Positions 1 to 8,154 are shown, counted from the stretch's first letter. The stretch: DNA of 64,000 bases from Burkholderiales bacterium (GCA_905339295.1 CAJPFI010000006.1:1-64000); one strand, 5' to 3'. Numbers and translations are program-made. The notes: generated from the sequence alone by a model not told the origin.

Positions 1-99
1 CGACCGGCAACATTCGCGGACTCGTATCGATGTGCTTGTAGCGTGCCATGCCACTTCCCCCACTCGTCGACGCTCCTCCTTCGACCTTGATGCGCACAT

Positions 100-141
100 T
101 CGTTCCGCGTAGGCTGGGGTTTTTCTACGGCCTCGTTAGGC
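100..141 (+). other. right end of an attC-like site
   Basis: The core GTTAGGC at 135-141 is an exact match to the integron R' consensus GTTRRRY. It lies 17 bases before the first complete gene, which fits a cassette boundary. The matching left half cannot be defined with confidence, because the sequence before it is close to the window edge. A few codons of an earlier reading frame may end near position 39, but this is too short to name. Confidence 0.5.
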
Positions 142-158
142 GTCAATCCAAACGGGGC

Positions 159-827
159 ATGAAAGTGACGCGAGTCCGAGTTGAGAGCTTCACCGTTTCG
201 CTCGACGGATACGGAGCAGGTCCGAATCAAGGCATCGACAATCCACTCGGCGTCGGCGGAGAGGATCTGCACCAGTGGCTGTTCCCGACACGCACACTCC
301 AGCGCGCCTTGTTCGGCAAGGAGGGCGGCACGACCGGGGTTGACGATGACTACGCCGCGCGTGGCTTCGAGAATGTCGGGGCCTGGATCCTCGGGAGGAA
401 CATGTTCGGACCCGTTCGTGGTCCCTGGCCGGACATGAACTGGAGAGGCTGGTGGGGGAGCAATCCACCTTATCACTATCCAGTCTTCATCTTGACCCAT
501 CATGCGCGTCCCTCCATCGAGATGGAAGGCGGCACGACGTTCCATTTTGTCACGGGAGGCATTCGCGAGGCTCTCGACCGCGCACGCGAGGCGGCCGGCG
601 GACTGGACGTGCGGATCGGCGGTGGGCCGAACACGATCCGGCAGTATCTTCGTGAGGGGCTCATTGATGAACTGCACGTTGCGATTGCACCGGTACTGCT
701 CGGTGGAGGAGAACGGCTGTTCGAAGGAGTTGACTCGCGGGCGCTGGGATACGCGTGCGTTGAATTCGCAGCTTCGGACAAGGCCGCACACGTCGTTCTA
801 CGGCACCAGGGGCGCACGGACGCCTGA
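159..827 (+). CDS. dihydrofolate reductase / RibD C-terminal family protein
   Basis: Predicted 222-residue cytoplasmic reductase of the DHFR-like RibD_C superfamily (YyaP/COG0262 type). The C-terminal half shows the family signature IGGGPNTIRQYL followed by LIDELHVAIAPVLLGGGERLF. The N-terminus has the VESFTVSLDGYGAGP strand-loop that forms the nucleotide pocket. I chose ATG 159 rather than the in-frame ATG at 48, because the extra residues are unlike the family and would read through the attC core at 135-141. The stop codon TGA (825-827) is embedded in the next attC R'' core. The substrate is unknown: members of this family outside folate and riboflavin synthesis are mostly uncharacterised NADPH reductases. 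Confidence 0.85.
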   Translation: MKVTRVRVESFTVSLDGYGAGPNQGIDNPLGVGGEDLHQWLFPTRTLQRALFGKEGGTTGVDDDYAARGFENVGAWILGRNMFGPVRGPWPDMNWRGWWGSNPPYHYPVFILTHHARPSIEMEGGTTFHFVTGGIREALDRAREAAGGLDVRIGGGPNTIRQYLREGLIDELHVAIAPVLLGGGERLFEGVDSRALGYACVEFAASDKAAHVVLRHQGRTDA

Positions 828-885
828 CAAGCGGTTGCAGCGGACGGTCCGCTGCGCGGCCCGCCGCTGAGCCACGGCGTTGGGC
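822..885 (+). other. attC-like cassette recombination site
   Basis: R'' core GCCTGAC at 822-828 pairs with R' core GTTGGGC at 879-885, an exact GTTRRRY match. Between them, GCAGCGGACGGTCC at about 838-850 pairs with GGCCCGCCGCTG at about 858-869, leaving one unpaired A. A 64-bp length is typical of attC. The R'' core contains the stop codon of the upstream gene. This is one of the best-preserved sites in the array. Confidence 0.75.
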
Positions 886-991
886 GGCACGCCGGCGTCC
901 TGCGACGGGCATCGGACCAGACCGGCCTTGAACCGGTACACGCTGGCAGCGGTAATATTGCCGAACTGTCGTTGCTGGACGAGGTGTTGCC

Positions 992-1978
992 GTGATGGAC
1001 CGGCGAACATTCATTGGCGCTTTCGCGTGTGGCGTTCTCGCTGCGCCAAGGATCGCTCATGCGCAGCGGCAGGCGAATGCATTTCGAATCGGCTTGCTCG
1101 GCGGCTCATCGCCGACCAGCCCGGAAGCCGCACATGTCTGGGGAGGATTCCTGCAGGGCATGCGCGACCTCGGGTACGTCGACGGCCGCAACATCGTCGT
1201 CGAGGGTCGATACTACGGGGACAACATCGGACGGCTTCCTGCCCTTGCCGCCGAGCTGGTTGGGCTGCAAGTCGATGTAATCGTGGCGGGGTCCCCGCCC
1301 GCGCCCGAAGCGGCCAGGCGCGCCACGGCAACCATTCCCATCGTCATGATCAACCACAACGACCCGATCGGCGGCGGGCTCGCGGCCAACCTCGCGAGAC
1401 CGGCAGGGAACGTCACGGGAATATCGCTCGCCACCGGAGCGCTGCGCGGCAAGCAGCTTCAATTGCTCAAGGAGGTCGTCCCTGGACTCGACACCGTTGC
1501 TGTCCTCTGGAATCCGACCGGTCCGGCGCTCGAGTTGCAGGAGCTGGAGGTCGCGGCGCGTTCGCTGAACCTGCAGCTCCAGGTCGTGGAAGCGCGAAAT
1601 TCGAGCGAGTTTCCCGCGGCCTTTGCGGCGGCCACGAAGAAGCGAGCTGGCGCCCTCCTCGCGCAAGGTGGCTCGGTGTACTTCGCGAACAAGGCACGGC
1701 TCGTGGAACTGGCGGCCGAAAGCCGCCTTCCGGCAATCTACGGAGTGAAGGAATACGTGGAGGCCGGCGGCCTCATGGCGTACGGGGTCGACCTGGGCGA
1801 CAGTGCGCGCCGGGCGGCGGGATACGTCGACAGGATCCTCAAGGGCGCCAAAGCGGGCGACCTTCCGATCGAGGAGCCGACGCGGTTCGAACTGGTGATC
1901 AACCTCAAGACGGCGAAGGCCCTTGGACTCGCGATCGCGCCATCGCTGCTACTGCGTGCGGACAAGGTGATTCAGTAA
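992..1978 (+). CDS. PF04392-type ABC substrate-binding protein (cassette copy 1)
   Basis: About 328 residues: a periplasmic binding protein of the ABC_sub_bind family (TrpX-like). The N-terminus MDRRTFIGAFACGVLAA with a following AHAQ cleavage site looks like a short Tat/Sec signal. The body has the usual two-lobe landmarks: RIGLLGGSSP, a GYVDGRNIVVE strand, IPIVMINHNDPIGGG, LARPAGNVTG, the EAGGLMAYGVD loop and a C-terminal LLRADKVIQ. Translation can begin at GTG 992 or ATG 995. No permease or ATPase gene is adjacent, so transport would need partners elsewhere. It is followed by a 473-bp gap with an attC-like site. Confidence 0.85.
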   Translation: MMDRRTFIGAFACGVLAAPRIAHAQRQANAFRIGLLGGSSPTSPEAAHVWGGFLQGMRDLGYVDGRNIVVEGRYYGDNIGRLPALAAELVGLQVDVIVAGSPPAPEAARRATATIPIVMINHNDPIGGGLAANLARPAGNVTGISLATGALRGKQLQLLKEVVPGLDTVAVLWNPTGPALELQELEVAARSLNLQLQVVEARNSSEFPAAFAAATKKRAGALLAQGGSVYFANKARLVELAAESRLPAIYGVKEYVEAGGLMAYGVDLGDSARRAAGYVDRILKGAKAGDLPIEEPTRFELVINLKTAKALGLAIAPSLLLRADKVIQ

Positions 1979-2164
1979 CGAATCGTTCCGGACTGCTTGC
2001 GCTGCGCACGCCACTCACCACAACCGCCCGTCAGATTGATCCGTGGACCACCCGCTATCCGGATGTCCGAATGTCTGATTGCGATCGACGGCAAGCGACG
2101 TCCGAAGATTCCCGGAATTGCGCCGTCATTGGTTCTATCCGGGCAACCGAATGCGCAGCACGCC

Positions 2165-2255
2165 GCCTGACCCTGTGCTCAACCGGACGGGCCGATTTGC
2201 GGCTTCAGTTTGGCGAGCGTCGGCGCGGCCCGCCGATTGGCTCGAGGCGTTGATC
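2165..2255 (+). other. attC-like site (degenerate)
   Basis: R'' GCCTGAC at 2165-2171 is followed by CTCAACCGGACGGGCC, which pairs with GGCCCGCCGATTGG near 2227-2240. R' is GTTGATC (2249-2255), which departs from GTTRRRY at one position. The 187 bases between the preceding stop codon and this site hold no recognisable gene. The stretch after it, up to 2451, contains only the small frame at 2300-2455. Confidence 0.55.
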
Positions 2256-2299
2256 GGCACATCGGCCACGCTGTGCCGAGGCGCGAAGGAGATTGCCTG

Positions 2300-2455
2300 A
2301 TGTCAGTGTCTGCTTTCGGCCCTGAACTGCCGTTCGCGTCTCTCCATGGCAGCCACTCGAGCGCGCACTGCCCCGCGACCTGGATTGGCGGGTCGCTTCG
2401 CCCGTCGATCCCGGCGCTCGCGCTGTGTCGTGGCAGTCGAAGGGGAATCGAATGA
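2300..2455 (+). CDS. small ORF, 51 residues, coupled to the next gene
   Basis: ATG 2300 follows a good ribosome-binding site (AAGGAG at 2287-2292). The stop TGA at 2453-2455 overlaps the ATG of the next gene (ATGA). The product begins MSVSAFGPELPF and has no recognised domain. It could be a genuine leader or coupling peptide, or a remnant of a longer gene. Short frames beginning MSAF occur upstream of related substrate-binding genes in other proteobacteria, which I recall but cannot check here. Confidence 0.3.
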   Translation: MSVSAFGPELPFASLHGSHSSAHCPATWIGGSLRPSIPALALCRGSRRGIE

Positions 2456-3426
2456 ACAGGCGTGACACATTGGTTGCACTGCTCGCGGTCGGCACAGTGC
2501 CGCTCGCTTCTCATGCGCAGCAGCCGACCAGGCAGGCCCGAGTCGCGTTTGTCGGATACGGCTCTCCCGAAACTGCCGGGCATCTCTTTCAAGCGTTCAA
2601 GCAGAGGTTGCGCGAGCTGGGCTATATCGACGGCAACAGCGTCGTGTTCGAGGAACGCTGGGCAATGGGAAACGCTGGGCGCGTACCCGGACTGACGAAC
2701 GAGATCGTGGCGCTGAAGCCCGCCGTGATCTTCGCGTTCGATGGCACTACAGCTCGCGCGGCACAGCAGGCAACGACAACGATCCCGATCGTCATAGCGA
2801 TGATCAGCGACCCGGTGGGATACGGCCTTGTCGAGAGCCTGGCGCGCCCCGGAGGCAACATTACCGGAATCTCCAGTCTCATTGGCGACTATAGCCCGAA
2901 GCTGCTCGAGCTGCTCCTGGCGGTCCAGCCCAAGCTCCCGCGTGTGGCCATCCTGTCAGGGTTCGCCACCGGTCGTGCACAACTGAAAAACCTCCAGTCC
3001 GCGGCGCAGGCACGAGGCGTGGATGTCCTGGTGATGGAAGTGCGGACGCCGGCGGAGATCGAGCAAGCGTTCGCGCGCATGGCCCATGAACGCGTTCCGG
3101 CGGTCATTGCGTTGTCTTCTCCGATTTTCAACATGCAAAGACGCCACATCGCAGAACTCGCGGTAGACAATCGAATGGCCTCAGTATTCCCGACCAGGGC
3201 GTTCGCCGAAGCCGGTGGCTTGATGAGTTACGGACCGGACTATGCCGATCAGGCCCGGAAGGCAGCTGCGGTCGTGGACAAGGTCCTGAAAGGGGCGAAA
3301 CCGAGTGATCTGCCCGTCGAGCAGGCGACAACGCTCGAGTTGGTCGTCAACCTGAAAACGGCGAGAGCAATCGGCGTCCCGATCCCGAAGGAAGTGCGAC
3401 TCCGCGCAGACCGGGTGATCGAGTGA
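2452..3426 (+). CDS. PF04392-type ABC substrate-binding protein (cassette copy 2)
   Basis: 324 residues starting at ATG 2452, with an N-terminal signal MNRRDTLVALLAVGTVPLAS ending in a SHAQ-like cleavage site. Family landmarks are clear: RVAFVGYGSPE, LRELGYIDGNSV, IPIVIAMISDPVGYG, LARPGGNITGISS, EAGGLMSYGPD and the terminal RLRADRVIE. It is a periplasmic ligand-binding lipobox-free protein with unknown ligand. It diverges clearly from copy 1, so the copies are not a recent tandem duplication. The in-frame ATG at 2425 is less likely because it precedes the signal peptide. Confidence 0.85.
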   Translation: MNRRDTLVALLAVGTVPLASHAQQPTRQARVAFVGYGSPETAGHLFQAFKQRLRELGYIDGNSVVFEERWAMGNAGRVPGLTNEIVALKPAVIFAFDGTTARAAQQATTTIPIVIAMISDPVGYGLVESLARPGGNITGISSLIGDYSPKLLELLLAVQPKLPRVAILSGFATGRAQLKNLQSAAQARGVDVLVMEVRTPAEIEQAFARMAHERVPAVIALSSPIFNMQRRHIAELAVDNRMASVFPTRAFAEAGGLMSYGPDYADQARKAAAVVDKVLKGAKPSDLPVEQATTLELVVNLKTARAIGVPIPKEVRLRADRVIE

Positions 3427-3473
3427 CCGCTCTTGACCGATTGCAGGCCATCCAGACGGCGCAGACCCGGAGG

Positions 3474-3549
3474 GCGTGACACCAGACAACGGCTTGCCGG
3501 GCGACGCGCCAAGGGCGGCGCGCGCCTTGAGCCGGACGGCAGGTTAGCC
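3474..3549 (+). other. attC-like site (weak)
   Basis: Between the substrate-binding gene and the next small gene lies GCGTGAC (3474-3480), an inner GC-rich inverted repeat around GACGCGCC/GGCGCGCGCC, and GTTAGCC (3543-3549) as a near-consensus R' core. The stem is less regular than at other sites, so the left boundary is uncertain. Confidence 0.4.
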
Positions 3550-3578
3550 GACACTTGTCGGCAGAAGGAGCGTTGGCG

Positions 3579-3959
3579 ATGAAGGCTCGATTGACGTCTT
3601 GTGTGCTTGCATGCCTGTTTGTCGCGGCCTCCGCTTGGGCTGCCTCAAATCTCAACCTGTCCAAGAGCAATTTCTACCGCCTGACCTATTCCGGCGACCT
3701 TGCGAGTCCGGCGCAAGCGAAGGCGATGCTGGCCGAGCTGGACAGGATGGGTCCAGCCGATGAGTCGAAGCTGAAGCAGTGGCTGCCGGCCAACTTCAAA
3801 CGCCTTGGCATCGCGGGTGACCGAGTCAGGAAGCTGATCGTCCTGCCTCGTGGCAGGGAGATGAAGGAAATCGGTATCATCCTCTTGACCAGGCCCGAGG
3901 ATGAGGCGGCGGCCATCGCTGTCACGGTCAAGTCCGGCAAATCCAACAGTTCCGAATGA
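3579..3959 (+). CDS. hypothetical exported protein
   Basis: 126 residues. ATG 3579 is chosen because AGAAGGAGC sits at the right distance before it and the signal peptide MKARLTSCVLACLFVAASAWA begins there. The mature part is small, basic-acidic and rich in short helices (for example AQAKAMLAELDRMGPADESK), ending in a beta-like IGIILLTRPEDEAA segment. I do not recognise the family. It stands alone between two attC-like sites, as a single-gene cassette would. Confidence 0.6.
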   Translation: MKARLTSCVLACLFVAASAWAASNLNLSKSNFYRLTYSGDLASPAQAKAMLAELDRMGPADESKLKQWLPANFKRLGIAGDRVRKLIVLPRGREMKEIGIILLTRPEDEAAAIAVTVKSGKSNSSE

Positions 3960-3998
3960 GACCCGGGCACGGCAAACACAGGCTGGTCAGCATGTGGC

Positions 3999-4089
3999 GG
4001 CTAACACTGCGCTCAACCGGACCGGCTGGCACGCGTCTTCGTACTTGGTGGCGGTCAGCGCGGCGGGCCGGTTGGCTCGATCGCTAGGT
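3999..4089 (+). other. attC-like site
   Basis: GGCTAAC (3999-4005) as R''; GCTCAACCGGACCGGC (4011 onward) pairs with GCGGGCCGGTTGGCTC (4062-4079) with an unpaired A; GCTAGGT (4083-4089) as R' with one transition from GTTAGGY. The total is 91 bp, the same length class as several other sites in the array. Confidence 0.65.
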
Positions 4090-4099
4090 ACCGGCTCCC

Positions 4100-4582
4100 G
4101 TGGCCAGATATTGGTGGCAATGCATCTCGTGCGGTGACCGGCCGGCCTGGTTGACGGTCTGCCACTCACGCAGCATTGCCGCCTTCATTTGGGACGAGTT
4201 GGCGCCAAGCGGCTGGGATCAGCGCCTTCTGCGTCGCAGGTGCAAATGCAGGCACCGCTCTCTGCACATCACGTACCGGTTTCGACGCAGCGATCCCGAG
4301 AGGATCAGTGTCAAACACATTGTCGGGCTTGCCCCAGATGGCGACTATCTCCCCATGCTGTGGGAGACTTTCCGGCACTCCAGTCCTCGGACGCATTGGA
4401 TCGACTTCAAATACCAAAGGGGCCGCAGCCCCTGGGGCCTCACCAAACGGCTGGTTCTGGAGAAGGCAAGACTTGCGCGCCTGCTACGAGCGTATGAGCG
4501 CGCAACGGGTACGGCAATCATGCCGCTACCTGACCTTGGTTCGGGCGGACGCGCTGAAGCGCGCCGCTCGACCAGACCTTAG
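4100..4582 (+). CDS. hypothetical protein with N-terminal CxxC
   Basis: 160 residues from GTG 4100, eleven bases after an attC R' core. The N-terminus MARYWWQCISCG looks like half of a zinc-binding knuckle; a second cysteine pair (CKC) is near residue 49. The middle has aromatic-basic stretches such as WIDFKYQRGRSPWGLTKR. The family is not recognised, and the last 20 residues are of low complexity and may be wrong. It is separated from the next small gene by only 54 bases without an attC, so the two may share one cassette. Confidence 0.45.
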   Translation: MARYWWQCISCGDRPAWLTVCHSRSIAAFIWDELAPSGWDQRLLRRRCKCRHRSLHITYRFRRSDPERISVKHIVGLAPDGDYLPMLWETFRHSSPRTHWIDFKYQRGRSPWGLTKRLVLEKARLARLLRAYERATGTAIMPLPDLGSGGRAEARRSTRP

Positions 4583-4636
4583 GTATGTGATCCCGCGAGA
4601 AGCCGCGCCTTCTCCTATCCAGCTCAGGGAGCGTCG

Positions 4637-4861
4637 GTGGCCAGACACGATGTCTCATTCGCCATTCCGCAGAAGTTCGTTCTCTCCAAGGACGTGGAGT
4701 TCAATGTCCGGTCCAATGAAGCGAAGCTCGGGACGCTGCTCATAAGCAAGGGCAACATCGAGTGGGTGCCAGCCAGCAACACCGTCAGGAAGTATCGGCT
4801 CACCTGGGAGGCATTCGCCGACTTCATGGAATCCAAGGGTACGGTCCGAAAGATGAGGTAG
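4637..4861 (+). CDS. small hypothetical protein
   Basis: 74 residues from GTG 4637, preceded by CAGGGA. The sequence has an amphipathic beta pattern: DVSFAIPQKFVLSKDVEF, then KLGTLLISKGNIEWVPA and a C-terminal WEAFADFME helix. Short proteins with this layout (strand, GTL-I-SKG-IEW, helix) are widespread uncharacterised bacterial proteins, often in accessory regions. The reading frame looks genuine because hydrophobic and charged residues alternate as in a folded domain. The stop is followed after ten bases by an attC-like site. Confidence 0.6.
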   Translation: MARHDVSFAIPQKFVLSKDVEFNVRSNEAKLGTLLISKGNIEWVPASNTVRKYRLTWEAFADFMESKGTVRKMR

Positions 4862-4871
4862 GGATGCATGG

Positions 4872-4961
4872 GCCTGACCAGGCGGTGAGCCGGACGCGCC
4901 GGCAAATGGCCTCTGTCACCGGTTGTTGGTGGCGGCGCGCCGGTCTTCTCGCACGTCGGGT
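4872..4961 (+). other. attC-like site
   Basis: GCCTGAC (4872-4878); stem GAGCCGGACGCGCCGG against CGGCGCGCCGGTC (4933-4945) with one unpaired A; R' GTCGGGT (4955-4961), a T-to-C variant of GTTGGGY. The length of 90 bp and the stem sequence are very similar to the site at 15488-15577. Confidence 0.7.
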
Positions 4962-5098
4962 GTCAGGGCAACGCATTTCCGGTCCGGGTTGGTCACTCTC
5001 GGGCTGCGAGTAGTCACAAGCCTCGGTCTTCTTCCCGACCTTCCTGGGCCACCACCAAGCGCAGAATTGGCGCACGCCTCATCGCGGAAAGGGGCTTC

Positions 5099-6082
5099 AT
5101 GGGCCAAGCGGGACGCAGGAAATTCCTCGTTGCCGGCGGCGCGCTGCTCGTCGTGCCGCTCGCCGGCGAGACGCAGCGGGCGGAAAGAATCTATCGAATC
5201 GGATTCGTGTCGCCGACCTCGCCTGGCGCGCGAAACGTCGCATTCCTGCGCGGGCTCCGGGAACTGGGTTACGTCGAAGGGCAGGACGTCAACATCGAAA
5301 TGCGATTCGGCGACGGGCAACCCGAGCGTCTTCCCGGGCTTGTCGAAGAGTTGATTCGCCTGAAGGTCGATGTGCTCGTGGTCGGCGCGACCATCGGAGC
5401 GCGCGCCGCGAAGAAGGCCACGACCACCATCCCCATTGTGTTCGCAGGCTCGAGCGATCCGGTCGCCGGAGGTATCGTGGCGAACCTTGCGCGCCCGGGG
5501 GGCAACATTACCGGCGTCTCTCTTGCGTATGGCGATGGTTTCGCCGGGAAGTGGCTGGAGCTGCCCGATGAGGCCGTCCCGAATGCCTCGCACTTTTCGG
5601 CGCTCTGGAGTTCGAGCAATGCAGCCGCCGCGAAGTTCGTGAAGGAATTGCAGGTGGCCGCGCGGGTCCTGAATGCAAGACTCGATGTGCACCAGGCGGC
5701 GAGTCTTCCCGAGCTCGATGATGCACTCGCGGCGATCGGCCGCAGCGGCGCGCGGAGTCTGATCGTGACACCCAGCCCGTTTGCGGCAACCCAACGGGAC
5801 AAGCTCGTCCAGTTCGCGGCGACCGCCGGATTGCCTGCGATGTACTTCACCGACGACTTCGCTGACGCCGGTGGCCTGATGTCCTACGGACCGAGCATTG
5901 GCGATTCGTATCGGCGTGCGGCTGCGTATGTCGACAAGATACTGAAAGGCGCGAAACCGGGCGATCTTGCGGTCGAGCAGCCGACGAGATTCGAACTGAC
6001 GATCAATCTCCGGACCGCGCGCACGCTCGGCCTGAAGATCCCGCGGTCGGTCCTGCTTCGTGCCGACCGGATAATCGAATGA
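5099..6082 (+). CDS. PF04392-type ABC substrate-binding protein (cassette copy 3)
   Basis: 327 residues. The N-terminus MGQAGRRKFLVAGGALLVVP has a Tat-like RRKFL motif. The body matches the family: RIGFVSPTSPGARN, LRELGYVEGQDVNIE, IPIVFAGSSDPVAGG, LARPGGNITGVS, DAGGLMSYGPS and the end VLLRADRIIE. It is probably a periplasmic binding protein for small organic ligands, with no transporter partners nearby. The 137 bases before the start carry only the end of the preceding attC-like site and no other signal I can name. Confidence 0.85.
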   Translation: MGQAGRRKFLVAGGALLVVPLAGETQRAERIYRIGFVSPTSPGARNVAFLRGLRELGYVEGQDVNIEMRFGDGQPERLPGLVEELIRLKVDVLVVGATIGARAAKKATTTIPIVFAGSSDPVAGGIVANLARPGGNITGVSLAYGDGFAGKWLELPDEAVPNASHFSALWSSSNAAAAKFVKELQVAARVLNARLDVHQAASLPELDDALAAIGRSGARSLIVTPSPFAATQRDKLVQFAATAGLPAMYFTDDFADAGGLMSYGPSIGDSYRRAAAYVDKILKGAKPGDLAVEQPTRFELTINLRTARTLGLKIPRSVLLRADRIIE

Positions 6083-6160
6083 ACGGCGTGGTTGGCGAGC
6101 GATACGGTGGTCTGCGAATGCCGACTTGTTGCAGAATGCGGTCCGTGGACATGCGGTGGA

Positions 6161-6257
6161 GAATGACGCCGAATCCGGCGCTTGGCCGGACAGGCCGGGA
6201 TACGGCTTCGACGTGGCGGGCATCGGCGCTGGCCGCGGTTAGCCTGACACGTCGGGC
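6161..6257 (+). other. attC-like site (degenerate)
   Basis: The motif run CGCTTGGCCGGACAGGCC near 6179-6196 and GGCGCTGGCCGCGGTTAGCC near 6226-6244 form an imperfect inverted repeat. R' is GTCGGGC (6251-6257), again with the T-to-C change. R'' is poorly preserved (GAATGAC at 6161-6167). Confidence 0.5.
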
Positions 6258-6288
6258 GGCACGCCTGCGCCCATGACGGTGGCGAGTC

Positions 6289-6678
6289 ATGAAACACACT
6301 TTCTTGTTCGCGCTCGCGCTTGTACTGCTGAACGCGAATGCGGCGCCGTCGCGCAAACTGCCTCGCGGCGAGGTTCAATTTCGAGCCTACTGCATCGGAT
6401 GTCACTCGATAGGCTGCAATCGAGGAGGTCCGAGGCTGCAGGACGTCTTCAATCGAAAGGCTGGCACCGTACCGGGCTTCAGGTTCTACACAGAAAGTCT
6501 CAGAAACTCCGGAATCGTTTGGTCTGACGAATCGCTGGACGCGTTCCTGCGCGATCCGGGCAAGCTCGTACCGGGCACCGGCATGGCTGCAATCGGCCGC
6601 ATCGACAGTGCCAGGGATCGTCAGGACATCATCGCGTTTCTTCGTCGCCAGGACAAAAGCATCGACCTCTGCTTCTAG
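6289..6678 (+). CDS. small monoheme cytochrome c
   Basis: 129 residues with an N-terminal signal MKHTFLFALALVLLNANA. The single heme-attachment motif CIGCH is near residue 36, and a GTGMAAIG segment near residue 99 supplies a likely axial methionine. The size and layout fit a class I periplasmic electron carrier of about 11 kDa. An extra cysteine pair, one just after the heme motif (GCN) and one at the C-terminus (DLCF), could form a disulfide. No redox partner is adjacent; it sits in the cassette array, well apart from the denitrification genes. Confidence 0.8.
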   Translation: MKHTFLFALALVLLNANAAPSRKLPRGEVQFRAYCIGCHSIGCNRGGPRLQDVFNRKAGTVPGFRFYTESLRNSGIVWSDESLDAFLRDPGKLVPGTGMAAIGRIDSARDRQDIIAFLRRQDKSIDLCF

Positions 6679-6738
6679 CCGGAAGGTGTCGCGTAGAGTC
6701 GACGAGCAAGTGCAACTCGGAAACGGTGAGTCCGCGCC

Positions 6739-6825
6739 GCCGCAATCCGCGTTCCATCGGACGCGCCGGCAAGTGACTGCTTCGGCCGCGCAATGGCGGC
6801 GGGACGCTCAACTTTGACGTTGGGC
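6739..6825 (+). other. attC-like site
   Basis: The R' core GTTGGGC at 6819-6825 is an exact GTTRRRY match. CATCGGACGCGCCGG (6754-6769) pairs loosely with GGCGGGACGCTCAAC (6797-6812). The left core is not well preserved. The next gene begins 11 bases after the core. Confidence 0.55.
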
Positions 6826-6836
6826 ACGGCTCCAGC

Positions 6837-7532
6837 ATGGAGGAGTGGCGCTTCACGGCCGCAGTCTCGGCCGATCGGGTTGACCAACTTCGGAGTCGGG
6901 TCAGCTTTGACGAAGTCCTGAATGCGATCCTTCAAGCCTCGGTCGGCCGCTTCTGGTGGGAGCCGTTCGACGCCACCCGGCTCAAGCGCTGCAACCGTGC
7001 TTCGCTTTTCTTGCACGTCGACCCAAATGCATACGACGACTTTTTCAACTCCGCCAATGGTTATCGCGCCCAGTACTCCATTTCGTCTGGGGCCGGTGCT
7101 GCGGCAAATCGCTCGCCCTTGAATGCTCCGGAGCCAATGCTTGTGACCGCCGCACGCGAACAGTCCCGGGTACCGCTCGCACCTGTGCGCGGATCGCTGC
7201 GTGGTGTTGATGCGAAGGTGTCGATACTGGAAACGGACGTCGAGGAGCAGTTGTCCGATCCGGTCGCGGCACGTGCCTACGCCCCATGGGAGTTCGACTC
7301 CCCGAACGGCCGGGGACTACTGGCTCCCGTTGGTACGTTGATCGAGGTGAAGGGGGCGTGGCTTGACCCAGCCGGCGTTGAAACGCGGGATCCCGCCAGG
7401 GAGAGTCGTGGTGTGCAACTCAATGAGGCAGGTTCACCTGATCCGGCCATGACTACCCCTGCGTTCGATCGGCCGCGGGGGCATGTGCCTTCTCTCGCAC
7501 GAGCGCTTGGGGCCGCGCGCCGGTCAACGTAA
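6837..7532 (+). CDS. hypothetical protein; C-terminus runs into an attC-like repeat
   Basis: 231 residues, no recognised family. The first 75 residues look like a folded domain (MEEWRFTAAVSADRVDQL, then FWWEPFDATRLKRC and LFLHVDPNAYDDFF). The middle is low in hydrophobic structure. The last 27 residues are encoded by an attC-like inverted repeat at 7447-7535, so the original stop may have been lost by mutation or a frameshift. The start ATG 6837 is supported by its close position after an attC core. The true protein may be shorter. Confidence 0.45.
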   Translation: MEEWRFTAAVSADRVDQLRSRVSFDEVLNAILQASVGRFWWEPFDATRLKRCNRASLFLHVDPNAYDDFFNSANGYRAQYSISSGAGAAANRSPLNAPEPMLVTAAREQSRVPLAPVRGSLRGVDAKVSILETDVEEQLSDPVAARAYAPWEFDSPNGRGLLAPVGTLIEVKGAWLDPAGVETRDPARESRGVQLNEAGSPDPAMTTPAFDRPRGHVPSLARALGAARRST

Positions 7533-7535
7533 TCG
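7447..7535 (+). other. attC-like repeat translated by the preceding gene
   Basis: GCGTTCGATCGGCCGCG (7461-7477) pairs with GGCCGCGCGCCGGTCAACG (7511-7529), giving the same stem type as other sites. The expected GTTRRRY core is replaced by GTAATCG (7529-7535). The stop codon TAA of the upstream gene lies in the degenerate right core. Confidence 0.4.
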
Positions 7536-7547
7536 ATCGGCATCAGG

Positions 7548-8147
7548 ATGCAGAAGTCGACTGACTCGCTCGAGGCGTTGAAGATCGAGCTGGAGCGTTT
7601 TGGGGCGGTAAATGACGGCGCGACTGCAGAGCGTTCGCGGCGGATGTTGAACATCACCCGCGAAACCGGTGAGTTCCTGTCGGTCCTCGTGCGTGCCACG
7701 GTCGCGCGCCGGGTGCTCGAGGTCGGGACCTCCAACGGTTACTCCACGCTCTGGCTTGCCGAGGCGGCAGGGGCCATCGGCGGTTCGGTCACCACAGTCG
7801 AGTTCTCCGAGTACAAGGTTGGCCTCGCCTCGGCGAATTTTGCGCGCTCCGGGCTCGCGACGTACATCATGTTGGTTCACGATGACGCATCTCGACTACT
7901 CCAGCGTTCCGAAGTGAGCGCCTTCGACTTCATCTTCCTCGATTCTGAGCGCTCGGAGTATCCGGGTTGGTGGCAGCAGTTGCGTCGCGTTCTTCGCCCG
8001 GGAGGTCTGTTGGTGGTCGACAATGCCACTTCTCACGCCGCGCAGCTTGCGCCTTTCGTCGCCATCGTGAGCGCCGATTACTTGTTTACGACGAGCCTTG
8101 TTACCCTGGGGAACGGCGAATTGCTTGCCGTGAAGGCGTCGTCGTGA
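7548..8147 (+). CDS. SAM-dependent O-methyltransferase (COG4122 type)
   Basis: 199 residues. Motif I VLEVGTSNGYSTLWLA lies near residue 58, followed by VTTVEFSEYKVGLA (SAM ribose-binding acidic residue), FDFIFLDSER and LRPGGLLVVDNATSH. This is the order of the class I fold in catechol/caffeoyl-CoA-type O-methyltransferases, which use a divalent metal. The substrate is not predictable. It starts 12 bases after an attC-like repeat and is followed by another, as for a single-gene cassette. Confidence 0.8.
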   Translation: MQKSTDSLEALKIELERFGAVNDGATAERSRRMLNITRETGEFLSVLVRATVARRVLEVGTSNGYSTLWLAEAAGAIGGSVTTVEFSEYKVGLASANFARSGLATYIMLVHDDASRLLQRSEVSAFDFIFLDSERSEYPGWWQQLRRVLRPGGLLVVDNATSHAAQLAPFVAIVSADYLFTTSLVTLGNGELLAVKASS

Positions 8148-8154
8148 ACCTGCT

